DNA from: Bradyrhizobium algeriense
GTDB lineage: Bacteria; Pseudomonadota; Alphaproteobacteria; Rhizobiales; Xanthobacteraceae
Assembly: GCF_036924595.1 (NCBI RefSeq)
Contig: NZ_JAZHRV010000001.1
Location: 7,095,501 to 7,159,500 of the forward strand
Direction: 5' to 3'
DNA length: 64,000 nucleotides
The notes under the pieces are model-generated. The model saw only the letters and a list, made by a program, of their open reading frames with translations, was not told where the DNA came from and did no database searches. Shown here piece after piece: positions 44,793 to 53,156 of this stretch; the stretch's first letter is position 1, and every line of letters starts with the position of its first letter. The position numbers and the translations under genes were made by a program.

Positions 44793-45152
44793 ATGTCTCG
44801 CGTCAAACGCGGTGTGACCTCTCACGCCAGGCACAAGAAAGTCTACAAGGCCGCCAAGGGTTTCCGCGGCCGCCGCAAGAACACCATTCGCGCCGCCAAG
44901 GCTGCGGTCGAGAAGGCCGGGCAATACGCCTTCCGTGACCGCAAGCGCAAGAAGCGCACCTTCCGCGCGCTCTGGATCCAGCGCATCAATGCCGCCGTGC
45001 GCCCGTTCGGCATGACCTACAGCGTCTTTATCAACGGTCTGTCGAAGTCGGGCATCACGGTCGACCGCAAGGTGCTGTCGGATCTCGCCATCACCGAGCC
45101 GGCGGCGTTCCAGGCGATCGCCGAGAAGGCCAAGGCCGCGCTCGCGGCGTAA
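44793..45152 (+). CDS. rplT: 50S ribosomal protein L20
   Basis: A 119-residue protein, [23 protein letters not shown], matching L20 throughout, including [19 protein letters not shown]. It is an early assembly protein of the 50S subunit and often represses its own operon. ATG 44793 follows AAGGATAG. It is followed after 213 bases, containing a palindromic repeat, by pheS. Confidence 0.97.
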   Translation: MSRVKRGVTSHARHKKVYKAAKGFRGRRKNTIRAAKAAVEKAGQYAFRDRKRKKRTFRALWIQRINAAVRPFGMTYSVFINGLSKSGITVDRKVLSDLAITEPAAFQAIAEKAKAALAA

Positions 45153-45290
45153 AGGCGCTGGCGGCCTGAGCCGTCGCCCTTGGTTCTTCTGCGATGTTTG
45201 AGGTCGTTATGGCCGGGTAAAAAGCGCGAAGCGCGTCTTCGCGCTAGACGTCCCGGCCATCCAGGCCTTCCTTCTCGCAACGCTGTAAGA

Positions 45291-45324
45291 CGTGGATGCC
45301 CGGGACAAGCCCGGGCATGACGGG
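45291..45324. repeat. ATGCCCGGG...CCCGGGCAT palindrome
   Basis: ATGCCCGGG (45296-45304) and CCCGGGCAT (45310-45318) with spacer ACAAG are flanked by CGTGG and GACGGG. It is a typical dispersed intergenic repeat, located between rplT and pheS. The related core TCATGCCC...GGGCAT is at 40451. Confidence 0.75.
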
Positions 45325-45365
45325 CTAGGAGCATCGGCTTTAGCATCCTAGTCAAAAGGATCGCC

Positions 45366-46448
45366 ATGACCGACCTAGCTCAACTCGAATCCCAGATTCT
45401 CGCCGATGTCGCCGCCGCCGGCGATGAAGCCGCCCTCGAAGCCGTCCGCGTCGCAGCGCTCGGCAAGAAAGGCTCGATCTCGGCTTTGCTCGCCACGCTC
45501 GGCAAGATGTCGCCGGACGAACGGAAGACGCAAGGCGCCGCCATCAATCTCGCCAAGGACAAGGTCACCCAGGCGCTTTCCGCGCGCCGCGACATCCTGA
45601 AATCGGCGGCGCTCGATGCCCGGCTTGCTTCGGAAACCATCGACGTCACGCTGCCGCTGCGCGAGGCGCCCGCGGAAGCCGGCCGCATCCATCCGCTGAG
45701 CCAGGTGTTCGAAGAGGTCAACACGATCTTCGCCGACATGGGATTTGCGATTGCCGAAGGTCCCGATATCGAGACCGACGATTACAACTTCACAAAACTG
45801 AATTTCCCCGAGGGCCATCCGGCGCGGGAAATGCACGACACCTTCTTCTTCAACCCGAAGGAGGATGGCTCGCGCATGCTGTTGCGCACGCATACGTCGC
45901 CGGTGCAGGTGCGCACGATGCTGAGCCAGCAGCCGCCGATCCGCGTGGTCTGCCCGGGCCGCACCTATCGCATCGATTCGGATGCGACGCATACGCCGCA
46001 GTTCCACCAGGTCGAGGGCCTCGTCATCGACAAGGGTTCGCATCTCGGCCACCTCAAATGGATCCTGCACGAGTTCTGCAAGGCGTTCTTCGAGGTCGAC
46101 CACATCAACATGCGGTTCCGCCCGTCGTTCTTCCCGTTCACCGAGCCCTCGCTCGAGGTCGACATCCAGTGCCGGCGTGACAAGGGCGAGATCCGTTTCG
46201 GCGAAGGCGAGGACTGGCTCGAGATTCTCGGCTGCGGCATGGTGCACCCGAACGTGCTGCGCGCCTGCAACATCGATCCCGACGTCTATCAGGGCTTCGC
46301 CTGGGGCATGGGCCTCGACCGCATCGCGATGCTGAAATACGGCATCGCCGATCTCAGGCAATTGTTCGACAGCGACGTCCGCTGGCTCAATCACTACGGC
46401 TTCAAGCCGCTCGACGTCCCGACGCTCGCGGGGGGATTGAGCACGTGA
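45366..46448 (+). CDS. pheS: phenylalanine-tRNA ligase alpha subunit
   Basis: A 360-residue class II aminoacyl-tRNA synthetase alpha chain. An N-terminal coiled coil ([20 protein letters not shown] region) binds tRNA. The catalytic core has [19 protein letters not shown], the motif 2 region [17 protein letters not shown] and motif 3 [14 protein letters not shown]. It acts as an alpha2-beta2 enzyme with PheT. Start ATG 45366 has AAAGGA upstream. pheT follows after 109 bases of repeat-like DNA. Confidence 0.97.
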   Translation: MTDLAQLESQILADVAAAGDEAALEAVRVAALGKKGSISALLATLGKMSPDERKTQGAAINLAKDKVTQALSARRDILKSAALDARLASETIDVTLPLREAPAEAGRIHPLSQVFEEVNTIFADMGFAIAEGPDIETDDYNFTKLNFPEGHPAREMHDTFFFNPKEDGSRMLLRTHTSPVQVRTMLSQQPPIRVVCPGRTYRIDSDATHTPQFHQVEGLVIDKGSHLGHLKWILHEFCKAFFEVDHINMRFRPSFFPFTEPSLEVDIQCRRDKGEIRFGEGEDWLEILGCGMVHPNVLRACNIDPDVYQGFAWGMGLDRIAMLKYGIADLRQLFDSDVRWLNHYGFKPLDVPTLAGGLST

Positions 46449-46557
46449 ACGCCGCCGAGACTGCCGTTGCGGAGAGCGCCCCCACCCTGACCCTCCCAGC
46501 GCGAGCGAAGCTCGTCGCGACCCGCGCGCGGGAGCGGGGACAAGAGAAGCAAACACC

Positions 46558-48966
46558 ATGAAATTCACGTTCTCCTGGCTGAAGGAACATCTCGACACCG
46601 ACGAGCCGCTGGAAAAGCTTGCCGACAAGCTCACCATGATCGGGCTCGAGGTCGAGAACATCGAGGACAAGGCGAAGGCGCTGGCGCCGTTTTCGATTGC
46701 GCGGGTGATTTCCGCCGAGCAGCATCCGAATGCGGATCGCCTGCGGGTGTGCATGGTCGATACCGGCGACGGCGGCGCACCGGTGCAGGTGGTATGCGGA
46801 GCACCGAATGCACGCGCCGGCCTCGTCAGCGTCTTTTCGCCGCCCGGCACGTTCATCCCCGGCAAGAACATCACGCTCGGCGTCGGCACCATCAGGGGCG
46901 TCGAGAGCCGCGGCATGCTGTGCTCGGCGGCTGAGCTCGAGATTTCCGAGGATCATGACGGCATCATGGAATTGCCGGCGGATGCGCCCATCGGCAAGGG
47001 CTATGCCGAATGGGCAGGCCTCGGCGATCCCGTGCTCGAAATCAATCTGACGCCGAACCGCCAGGACTGCACCGGCGTGCACGGCATCGCGCGCGATCTC
47101 TCCGCCGCCGACATGGGCAAGCTCATCGATCCCGGTATCAAACCGGTCAAGGGCGAATTTCCCTGCCCGGTGAAGGTGACGGTGGAAGACGCCACGTTGT
47201 GTCCGGGCTTCGCGCTACGGCTGGTGCGCGGCGTCAAGAATGGCCCCTCCCCCGAGTGGCTGCAGAAGCGGCTGACGTCGATCGGATTGCGGCCGATCAA
47301 CGCGCTGGTCGACATCACCAATTTCATGACTTACGACCGCGCCCGGCCGCTCCACGTGTTCGACGCCAGGAAGGTGAACGGCAATCTCACCGTGCGCCGG
47401 GCCAAGCAAGGCGAAAGCCTGCTGGCGCTCGACGGCCGCACCTACACGCTCGATCCCGCGATCTGCGTAATCGCGGACGAGCACGGCGTCGAATCGCTGG
47501 CCGGCATCATGGGCGGCGAGACGTCCGGCTGCGACGAGAACACGACCGACGTGCTGATCGAATCGGCTTTATGGAACGAGATCAACATCGCTCAGACCGG
47601 CCGCAAGCTCGGCATCAATTCGGATGCGCGTTATCGGTTCGAGCGCGGCGTCGATCCGGCCTTCATGGTGCCGGGGCTCGAGCTTGCGACCAAACTCGTC
47701 ATCGAGCTCTGCGGCGGCACGCCATCGGAGAACGTGGTCGTCGGTAACGCCTTCGGCGAGGACCGCATCATCGACTTCCCGCTGAGCGAGGTCAAACGTC
47801 TGGCGGGAATCGAAGTGTCGCTGGTCGAGATGCGGCGCATCCTAAGCCATCTCGGCTTCATGGTCGCCGGCAGCGGCCCGGTGGTGAAGGTCGCTGTCCC
47901 CTCGTGGCGCACCGATGTGCACGGCAAGGCCGACATCGTCGAGGAGATCGTGCGCATCGTCGGCGTCGACAAAGTGCCGATGACATCGTTCGAACGCGGC
48001 GACGACGCCCGCAAGCCGGTGCTGACCACGATCCAGAACCGCACCCGCCGCGCCAAGCGCGCGCTGGCGGTGCGCGGTATGGTGGAGGCGGTGACCTGGT
48101 CGTTCATTTCCAAACCGCATGCCGAATTGTTCGGCGGCGGACAGGCTGAGCTCGCGCTCGCGAACCCGATCGCCTCCGACCTCTCCGACATGCGGTCGAG
48201 CCTGCTGCCGGGCCTCGTCGCCGCGGCGCAGGCCAACGCCAACCGCGGTTATCAGGACGTCGCGCTGTTCGAGGTCGGCCAGATCTTCAAGGGCGACAAG
48301 CCCGAGAACCAGTTCGTTGCGGCCTCAGGCGTGCGCCACGGCTTTGCGTCCTCGAAAGGCATGGGTCGTCATTGGTCGGGCTCTGCCATGACCGATGCGC
48401 TCGATGCCAAGGCCGATGCGTTCGCCGTGCTCGCGGCCGCCGGCGCGCCGATGCAGGCGCTGCAGGTCGTGCAGGGCGGCGCGAGCTGGCTGCATCCCGG
48501 GCGCTCCGGCACCATCCAGATCGGCCCGCAGAACGTGCTGGGCTATTTCGGCGAGCTGCATCCGCGCACGCTGGAAGCGCTCTGTGCCGATGGCCCCTTG
48601 ATGGCGTTCGAAGTCATCCTCGACCGCATTCCCGACGCCAAGAAGAAGCCGACCCGGGCCAAGCCGCCGCTTGAACTCTCCGCCTTCCAGCCGGTGTCGC
48701 GCGACTTTGCCTTCATCGTCGATCGCGGCGTAAAGGCCGGCGACATCGTGCGTGCGGCGCAGGGCGTGGATAAGAAGCTGATCACGGATGTGACGGTGTT
48801 CGACGTCTACGAAGGCAAGGGCATCGATCCGAACAAGAAGTCGATCGCGATTGCCGTGACGATCCAGCCGCGCGAAAAAACCCTGACGGACCAGGAGATC
48901 GATGCAGTGGCGACGAAGATCGTGGCCGAGGTGACGAAGAAGACCGGCGGCACGTTACGGGCATGA
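46558..48966 (+). CDS. pheT: phenylalanine-tRNA ligase beta subunit
   Basis: An 802-residue beta chain. Domains in order: [14 protein letters not shown], then the N-terminal tRNA-binding OB-fold ([20 protein letters not shown]), B3/B4 editing domain (residues about 210-380), B5 domain, an inactive synthetase-like core ([20 protein letters not shown]), and the C-terminal ferredoxin-fold anticodon-binding FDX-ACB domain ([14 protein letters not shown] region). It edits Tyr-tRNA(Phe). ATG 46558 is the family start. TSUP exporter gene follows after 6 bases. Confidence 0.97.
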   Translation: MKFTFSWLKEHLDTDEPLEKLADKLTMIGLEVENIEDKAKALAPFSIARVISAEQHPNADRLRVCMVDTGDGGAPVQVVCGAPNARAGLVSVFSPPGTFIPGKNITLGVGTIRGVESRGMLCSAAELEISEDHDGIMELPADAPIGKGYAEWAGLGDPVLEINLTPNRQDCTGVHGIARDLSAADMGKLIDPGIKPVKGEFPCPVKVTVEDATLCPGFALRLVRGVKNGPSPEWLQKRLTSIGLRPINALVDITNFMTYDRARPLHVFDARKVNGNLTVRRAKQGESLLALDGRTYTLDPAICVIADEHGVESLAGIMGGETSGCDENTTDVLIESALWNEINIAQTGRKLGINSDARYRFERGVDPAFMVPGLELATKLVIELCGGTPSENVVVGNAFGEDRIIDFPLSEVKRLAGIEVSLVEMRRILSHLGFMVAGSGPVVKVAVPSWRTDVHGKADIVEEIVRIVGVDKVPMTSFERGDDARKPVLTTIQNRTRRAKRALAVRGMVEAVTWSFISKPHAELFGGGQAELALANPIASDLSDMRSSLLPGLVAAAQANANRGYQDVALFEVGQIFKGDKPENQFVAASGVRHGFASSKGMGRHWSGSAMTDALDAKADAFAVLAAAGAPMQALQVVQGGASWLHPGRSGTIQIGPQNVLGYFGELHPRTLEALCADGPLMAFEVILDRIPDAKKKPTRAKPPLELSAFQPVSRDFAFIVDRGVKAGDIVRAAQGVDKKLITDVTVFDVYEGKGIDPNKKSIAIAVTIQPREKTLTDQEIDAVATKIVAEVTKKTGGTLRA

Positions 48967-48972
48967 TGCCGC

Positions 48973-49743
48973 ATGAACCCTGCGGCGCTCATTCCGGCTG
49001 ACGTCGGCATCAACGCGGCGATCGCGATCTCTGCGGTCGCCTTCATCTCGGGAACGGCGCGAGGATTTTCCGGATTCGGTTCGGCGCTGATCTTCATGCC
49101 GCTCGCCAGCTCCATCGCCGACCCGCGGCTCGTGGCCGCGCTGCTCCTGATCATCGATTTCGTCGCCGCCGCGCCGCTGCTGCCGGGCGCGTGGCAAAAG
49201 GCCGATCGCAAGGCGACCGCCATCATGGTGACAGGCGCGCTGATCGGCGTCCCGATCGGCACCTATTTCCTCAGCCGGCTCGAACCCGTGACGACGCGCT
49301 GGATCATTTCCGGCTTCGTCTTCGCACTGCTGTTGCTGTTGCTGTCGGGCTGGCGCTACCGCGGCAAGGACCACGCGGCGGTCTCGGTCGGCATCGGCGG
49401 GCTATCCGGCTTTTGCAGCGGGCTCGCCCAGACCGGCGGCCCGCCGATCGTCGGCTACTGGCTCGGCCGCCCGCTTCCGTCCGTGATCGCCCGCGCCAAT
49501 ATCCTGCTGTTCTTCGGCGCGTCGGATCTCTTTTCCGCCGTCAGCTACGCCGCGGCCGGACTGATCACGATGAATGCGATCCTTTTCGCGCTCGTGGTCG
49601 GCCCGGTCTATGCCGTCGGCGTCTGGTTCGGCGCCTCGCTGTTCGGCAAAGCCAGCGAAACCGTATTCCGCGCGATCTGCTACGCGCTGATCGCGGCGGC
49701 CGTTATCTTCGGCCTGCCGGCGCTGGATGGCGTGCTGCGCTGA
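48973..49743 (+). CDS. TSUP (TauE/SafE) family membrane transporter
   Basis: A 256-residue membrane protein with eight or so hydrophobic segments and the TauE/SafE signature GFSGFGSALIFMPLASS near residues 34-50, repeated as LSGFCSGLAQTGGPPIVGYW in the second half. These are internally duplicated carriers for sulfite, sulfonates or other organic anions. The direction and substrate are not determined. It is six bases after pheT and may share its transcript. A large inverted repeat follows. Confidence 0.88.
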   Translation: MNPAALIPADVGINAAIAISAVAFISGTARGFSGFGSALIFMPLASSIADPRLVAALLLIIDFVAAAPLLPGAWQKADRKATAIMVTGALIGVPIGTYFLSRLEPVTTRWIISGFVFALLLLLLSGWRYRGKDHAAVSVGIGGLSGFCSGLAQTGGPPIVGYWLGRPLPSVIARANILLFFGASDLFSAVSYAAAGLITMNAILFALVVGPVYAVGVWFGASLFGKASETVFRAICYALIAAAVIFGLPALDGVLR

Positions 49744-49767
49744 CGCTGCCTCAAGCTGCGTAGATCT

Positions 49768-49853
49768 GTAGGGTGGGCAAAGCGTAGCGTGCCCACCATC
49801 AAGAGCGAGATCTACGTTGGCATGGTGGGCACGCTTCGCTTTGCCCACCCTAC
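49768..49853. repeat. 86-base inverted repeat (GTAGGGTGGGCAAAGC family)
   Basis: The 32-base arms at 49768-49799 and 49822-49853 are inverted copies with one mismatch, spaced by 22 bases. Their outer 15 bases equal the arms at 37494-37616. It lies between two convergent genes and could act as a bidirectional transcription stop. Confidence 0.8.
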
Positions 49854-49863
49854 GATTCCTGCA

Positions 49864-50532
49864 TTAACCCATCACCAGATCGCAATACGCATAACCGTCG
49901 CGCTCGACGCGTTCGCCTGTCGTGACCATAAGCCGCCGCGAAAACATCGGCCCCGCCACCACGCAGGTGTGAAACTCACCGTTCTCGCCGCAAGCGTCGA
50001 CGCCTTCGGGCAAATCGGCCAGCAAGGCCGCATCGAATGCGCGGCCGGCAAACGCCGCCGGCAACTGCTTCAGATCGACGGTGGCGATATGCGCCTCCAG
50101 CCCGCTTGCGATCATCGCCTGCGCCAGTTCCGCCGTCGGCCGTTCCCACAGCGGAAACACCGGCGTGATGCCGGTGCCCGCGAGTTTCTGTTCGCGATAG
50201 GCGCGGATATCTCTGAGAAAAAGATCGCCGAAGATCATGTGCGTGATGCCGTCAGCGACGGCCTGCGCGATCGCCTCGCCCATCCGCGTCTCGTAGATCT
50301 CGTTCGGACAGGGATAGGGGATCGGCACGATCCGCTGTGGCAAACGAGCGGCTTCGCATTGCGCCTGCAGTATCTCCTGCCGCACACCGTGGATCGATAC
50401 CCGGCCGAACGTCTCGGTCACCGTGGTCAGCGCACCGACCACATCGAACTCGCCCGCGCGCATCACTTCAGACAGCGCAAAGGCCGAATCCTTGCCGCTC
50501 GACCAGGAGATCAGTGCTTTCGGGCGTGCCAT
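49864..50532 (-). CDS. Dph6-like ATP pyrophosphatase (adenine nucleotide alpha hydrolase)
   Basis: A 222-residue PP-loop protein. MARPKALISWSSGKDSAFALSE carries the SGGxDS-type loop of ATP pyrophosphatases. Later PYPCPNEIYETRMGEAI, FGDLFLRDIRAYRE and LWERPTAELAQAMI follow the order seen in diphthine-ammonia ligase (Dph6) homologues. Bacteria lack diphthamide, so the bacterial members are presumed to amidate or adenylate another target; nothing here names it. ATG 50532 overlaps the stop of the upstream amine oxidase gene (ATG and TGA share one base), so the two are translated together. Confidence 0.85.
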   Translation of the reverse strand: MARPKALISWSSGKDSAFALSEVMRAGEFDVVGALTTVTETFGRVSIHGVRQEILQAQCEAARLPQRIVPIPYPCPNEIYETRMGEAIAQAVADGITHMIFGDLFLRDIRAYREQKLAGTGITPVFPLWERPTAELAQAMIASGLEAHIATVDLKQLPAAFAGRAFDAALLADLPEGVDACGENGEFHTCVVAGPMFSRRLMVTTGERVERDGYAYCDLVMG

Positions 50533-51932
50533 CAGTTGATCGAGGATCCCTGCCCGCGCCGCCGCTGTTTCGCCGGCCGCGCCTCCGGCTCGGGATCCTT
50601 CAATGCACCGATCCGCCGCAACGCCGATTCCGCAGCGCGCTCGCCGCTTTCCCAGGCGCCGTCGATCGTACCCCATAGCGTTTCATGGGTGGCCTCGCCG
50701 GCCAGATAGATGCAGCCGAACGGTTCGGCCAAAGCCTTTCGCGAGGACTGCCCGCCGGGCCCGGCCGCCGACATCGCGCCGAGCGCGAACGGCGCGGCGT
50801 TCCAGCGCGTCGCGCTCGACTTCTTCACCGCGGCCGCAGCCTCGCTGCCGTACAGTTTCGTCAGCCATTCCACCGCAAACGCCACCATGGCCTTCTCGCC
50901 CTGCGCGGAGAGATCGCGGCCGAACGAACCGCCGACGTCTATCGTGCAGAGCGACGACCCGCCGATATTGGCTGATATCAGCGCTGTCTTCGTCGAATTG
51001 CTCTGTTCGATAACGACGTCGTCACGGGCGAGGCCCAGCGGATTGCCCGCCATCTGCAGCGCGATCCGGTCGTAGCTGCCGAGGCTCAGTTTCGAAGCCG
51101 CGTCGAGCATACGCTTCGGGATATCAGGCGCGAACTTGATATTGCCGGCGGCCAGCACGTTGGTCGACGCAGTGACCACCGCGGCACGCGCGGTGATCCT
51201 TCCCGCCGGCGTTTCCACGCTGACATCGCGGTTGCTCCAGACAATGCGATTGGCCGGTGTCGACAGCGACAGCGGCACCTGCTCGCCGAGCTTTGCGATC
51301 AGCGTGCCCAATCCCTGACGACAGCCGATCGCGGTATTGCGATCCTGCGCGCGGGCCTTGTCGCCGACGGAGACATCTTTCAAATCCTTGCCCGCGAAAC
51401 TGGCGCCCAGCACAAATTCCACCGTGTCGGCCCAGTCGCCGAGGTCCTTCGGCAGCACGGAGGCACAGGAGACGTCGAACCGCCGCGCGGCGTCGTCGAT
51501 CGCGCGATTGGCGCGAACCAGCGCGGCGAGAAATTGCTCGGTCTCGCCGGCGCGGGCGTTGCGGCGGCCGATGCGGATCTTCTGGCCCGAGGGCGCGGTC
51601 GTGATCTCGAGGCCGGCTGCGCGCGCCAGCTTGATCATCGGATTGGTCTCGGGATTGTGCATCCAGCGCGCGCCGCGATCGAACGGCACCTCGAAGGTCG
51701 AACTATCAGTCTGGCAGCGGCCGCCGATCTGGCTCGCCGCCTCCACCACGATCACCTTGCGGTTCGCCGCCATGATCCGCCGCGCCGCAGCAATGCCGGC
51801 CGCACCCGCGCCGATCACCACAACGTCAGCTTCCCGCGGCAGCGGCGCGGCCCCCGCACGCCCCCCGCAAAAAACCGGAATAGCTGCCAGACCAGCGGAC
51901 GCCGACAGGAAGGTGCGGCGGGTCATTGTCAT
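50532..51932 (-). CDS. flavin-containing amine oxidase, Tat-exported
   Basis: A 466-residue FAD-dependent amine oxidase. MTRRTFLSASAGLAAIPV is a twin-arginine signal with cleavage near GGRAGA. The dinucleotide-binding VVVIGAGAAGIAAARRI follows at about residues 35-51, and the FAD-binding C-terminal CIYLAGEATHETLWGTIDGA is conserved. Folded with FAD it would be exported to the periplasm to deaminate amines to aldehydes with hydrogen peroxide; the substrate is unknown. Its stop overlaps the start of the Dph6-like gene, an uncommon coupling. Confidence 0.87.
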   Translation of the reverse strand: MTMTRRTFLSASAGLAAIPVFCGGRAGAAPLPREADVVVIGAGAAGIAAARRIMAANRKVIVVEAASQIGGRCQTDSSTFEVPFDRGARWMHNPETNPMIKLARAAGLEITTAPSGQKIRIGRRNARAGETEQFLAALVRANRAIDDAARRFDVSCASVLPKDLGDWADTVEFVLGASFAGKDLKDVSVGDKARAQDRNTAIGCRQGLGTLIAKLGEQVPLSLSTPANRIVWSNRDVSVETPAGRITARAAVVTASTNVLAAGNIKFAPDIPKRMLDAASKLSLGSYDRIALQMAGNPLGLARDDVVIEQSNSTKTALISANIGGSSLCTIDVGGSFGRDLSAQGEKAMVAFAVEWLTKLYGSEAAAAVKKSSATRWNAAPFALGAMSAAGPGGQSSRKALAEPFGCIYLAGEATHETLWGTIDGAWESGERAAESALRRIGALKDPEPEARPAKQRRRGQGSSIN

Positions 51933-52121
51933 GTCATGGTTTCCGGAACCTGAAAGGAGCGAGAACAGCTAGCGAACTGTGCCGCATCTCACGTAACGCA
52001 GCAACACTCATGGTAAATCAATCATGATTGATCCGTTTGGCGCATGAACTAAATTGAAACGGCTTGCGACCATGATAAGGAAACAAAAAAAGCGGGAGAA
52101 AAGCCGCTCTGGGGGAGTTTC

Positions 52122-53108
52122 ATGGGCGTAATGCTCGATACGATCGGCCAGGTGATTGCGGGCTACCTGCAGAAGGAAGTCCCGGGCTATGAGCCGTTCA
52201 CACCCAGCGACCCCGAGCATCTGCGCGGCGTCATCGAGCCCGGCGACGTGCTGCTGGTCGAAGGCAACAACCGCATCTCCGGCATCATCAAATACCTGAC
52301 ACAGTCCACCTGGTCGCACGGTGCGCTTTACGTCGGCCCGGTCGACGGCGCGTTCGAACCCGACGGCGAGCCGCACGTCCTGATCGAGGCCAATATCGGC
52401 GAAGGCGTGACCTCGGCGCCGCTGTCGAAATATTATCCCTATCACACCCGGCTCTGCCGCCCGATCGGCCTGTCCTATGAGGACCGCACCACGGTGTGCC
52501 GCTACGCCATCAACCGGATCGGCTTCGGCTACGACACCAAGAATATCGTCGACCTGATGCGTTATTTGATCCCGCTGCCGGTGCCGCAGCGCTGGCGCCG
52601 CCGCATGATCGCGTTCGGCTCCGGCGATCCCACCAAAATCATCTGCTCGGCGCTGATCGCGCAGGCGTTCGACGCCGTGCGCTACCCGATCCTGCCCAAG
52701 ATCACGCGTGCCGCCTCAAGAAAGGCCCGGCGCGAGATCCTGCATATCCGCGATTCCTCGCTCTACATGCCGCGCGATTTCGACATCTCGCCCTATTTCG
52801 AAATCGTCAAACCCACCATCGTGCACGGCTTCGACTACACGGCCCTGCATTGGGCCGACAAGCAGAAGCCGCTCCAGGAGGTAGCGGGCGAATTCGGTGT
52901 GTTTCCAGAGGTCAAGTCGCCGCCGCTTGTTCCTGAAGAGATTGACCAAGAAGCGCCGCTTCCGGCTGAAGAAGTGACGGTTGAAGAAGTGGCCTGCGAA
53001 ACGATGATGATCGAACGCGTCACCGTCTCGGAACATTATCTCGCTGTCGAATACGTCCCGGTCCGCGCGCCGGAGCGGCGCATGAAGCCGCGCGAGATCG
53101 TGGCGTAG
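52122..53108 (+). CDS. YiiX/YebB-like permuted NlpC/P60 cysteine hydrolase
   Basis: A 328-residue protein. The core is at residues 36-190: GDVLLVEGNNRISGIIKYLT, His66 in TWSHGALYVG, and Cys175 in KIICSALIAQAF. The order His before Cys is that of circularly permuted papain-like amidases (YiiX/YebB, LRAT-like). Such enzymes cleave amide or ester bonds in peptides or lipids. No signal peptide is seen, so it is cytoplasmic or membrane-associated. The last 100 residues are acidic and lack similarity to known domains. Start ATG 52122 follows GGGGGAG. It is convergent with the TonB receptor. Confidence 0.82.
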   Translation: MGVMLDTIGQVIAGYLQKEVPGYEPFTPSDPEHLRGVIEPGDVLLVEGNNRISGIIKYLTQSTWSHGALYVGPVDGAFEPDGEPHVLIEANIGEGVTSAPLSKYYPYHTRLCRPIGLSYEDRTTVCRYAINRIGFGYDTKNIVDLMRYLIPLPVPQRWRRRMIAFGSGDPTKIICSALIAQAFDAVRYPILPKITRAASRKARREILHIRDSSLYMPRDFDISPYFEIVKPTIVHGFDYTALHWADKQKPLQEVAGEFGVFPEVKSPPLVPEEIDQEAPLPAEEVTVEEVACETMMIERVTVSEHYLAVEYVPVRAPERRMKPREIVA

Positions 53109-53120
53109 GGGCAAGAATTC

Positions 53121-53148
53121 GTAGCCCGGATGGAGCCAACGGGGCTAC
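53121..53148. repeat. GTAGCCCGGATGGAGCC repeat copy
   Basis: GTAGCCCGGATGGAGCCAAC at 53121-53140 equals the reverse complement of the end of the 744-800 element, here truncated to a short GTAGCCCG / CGGGGCTAC hairpin. It lies in a 48-base gap between two convergent genes. Confidence 0.7.
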
Positions 53149-53156
53149 ACGATTCC

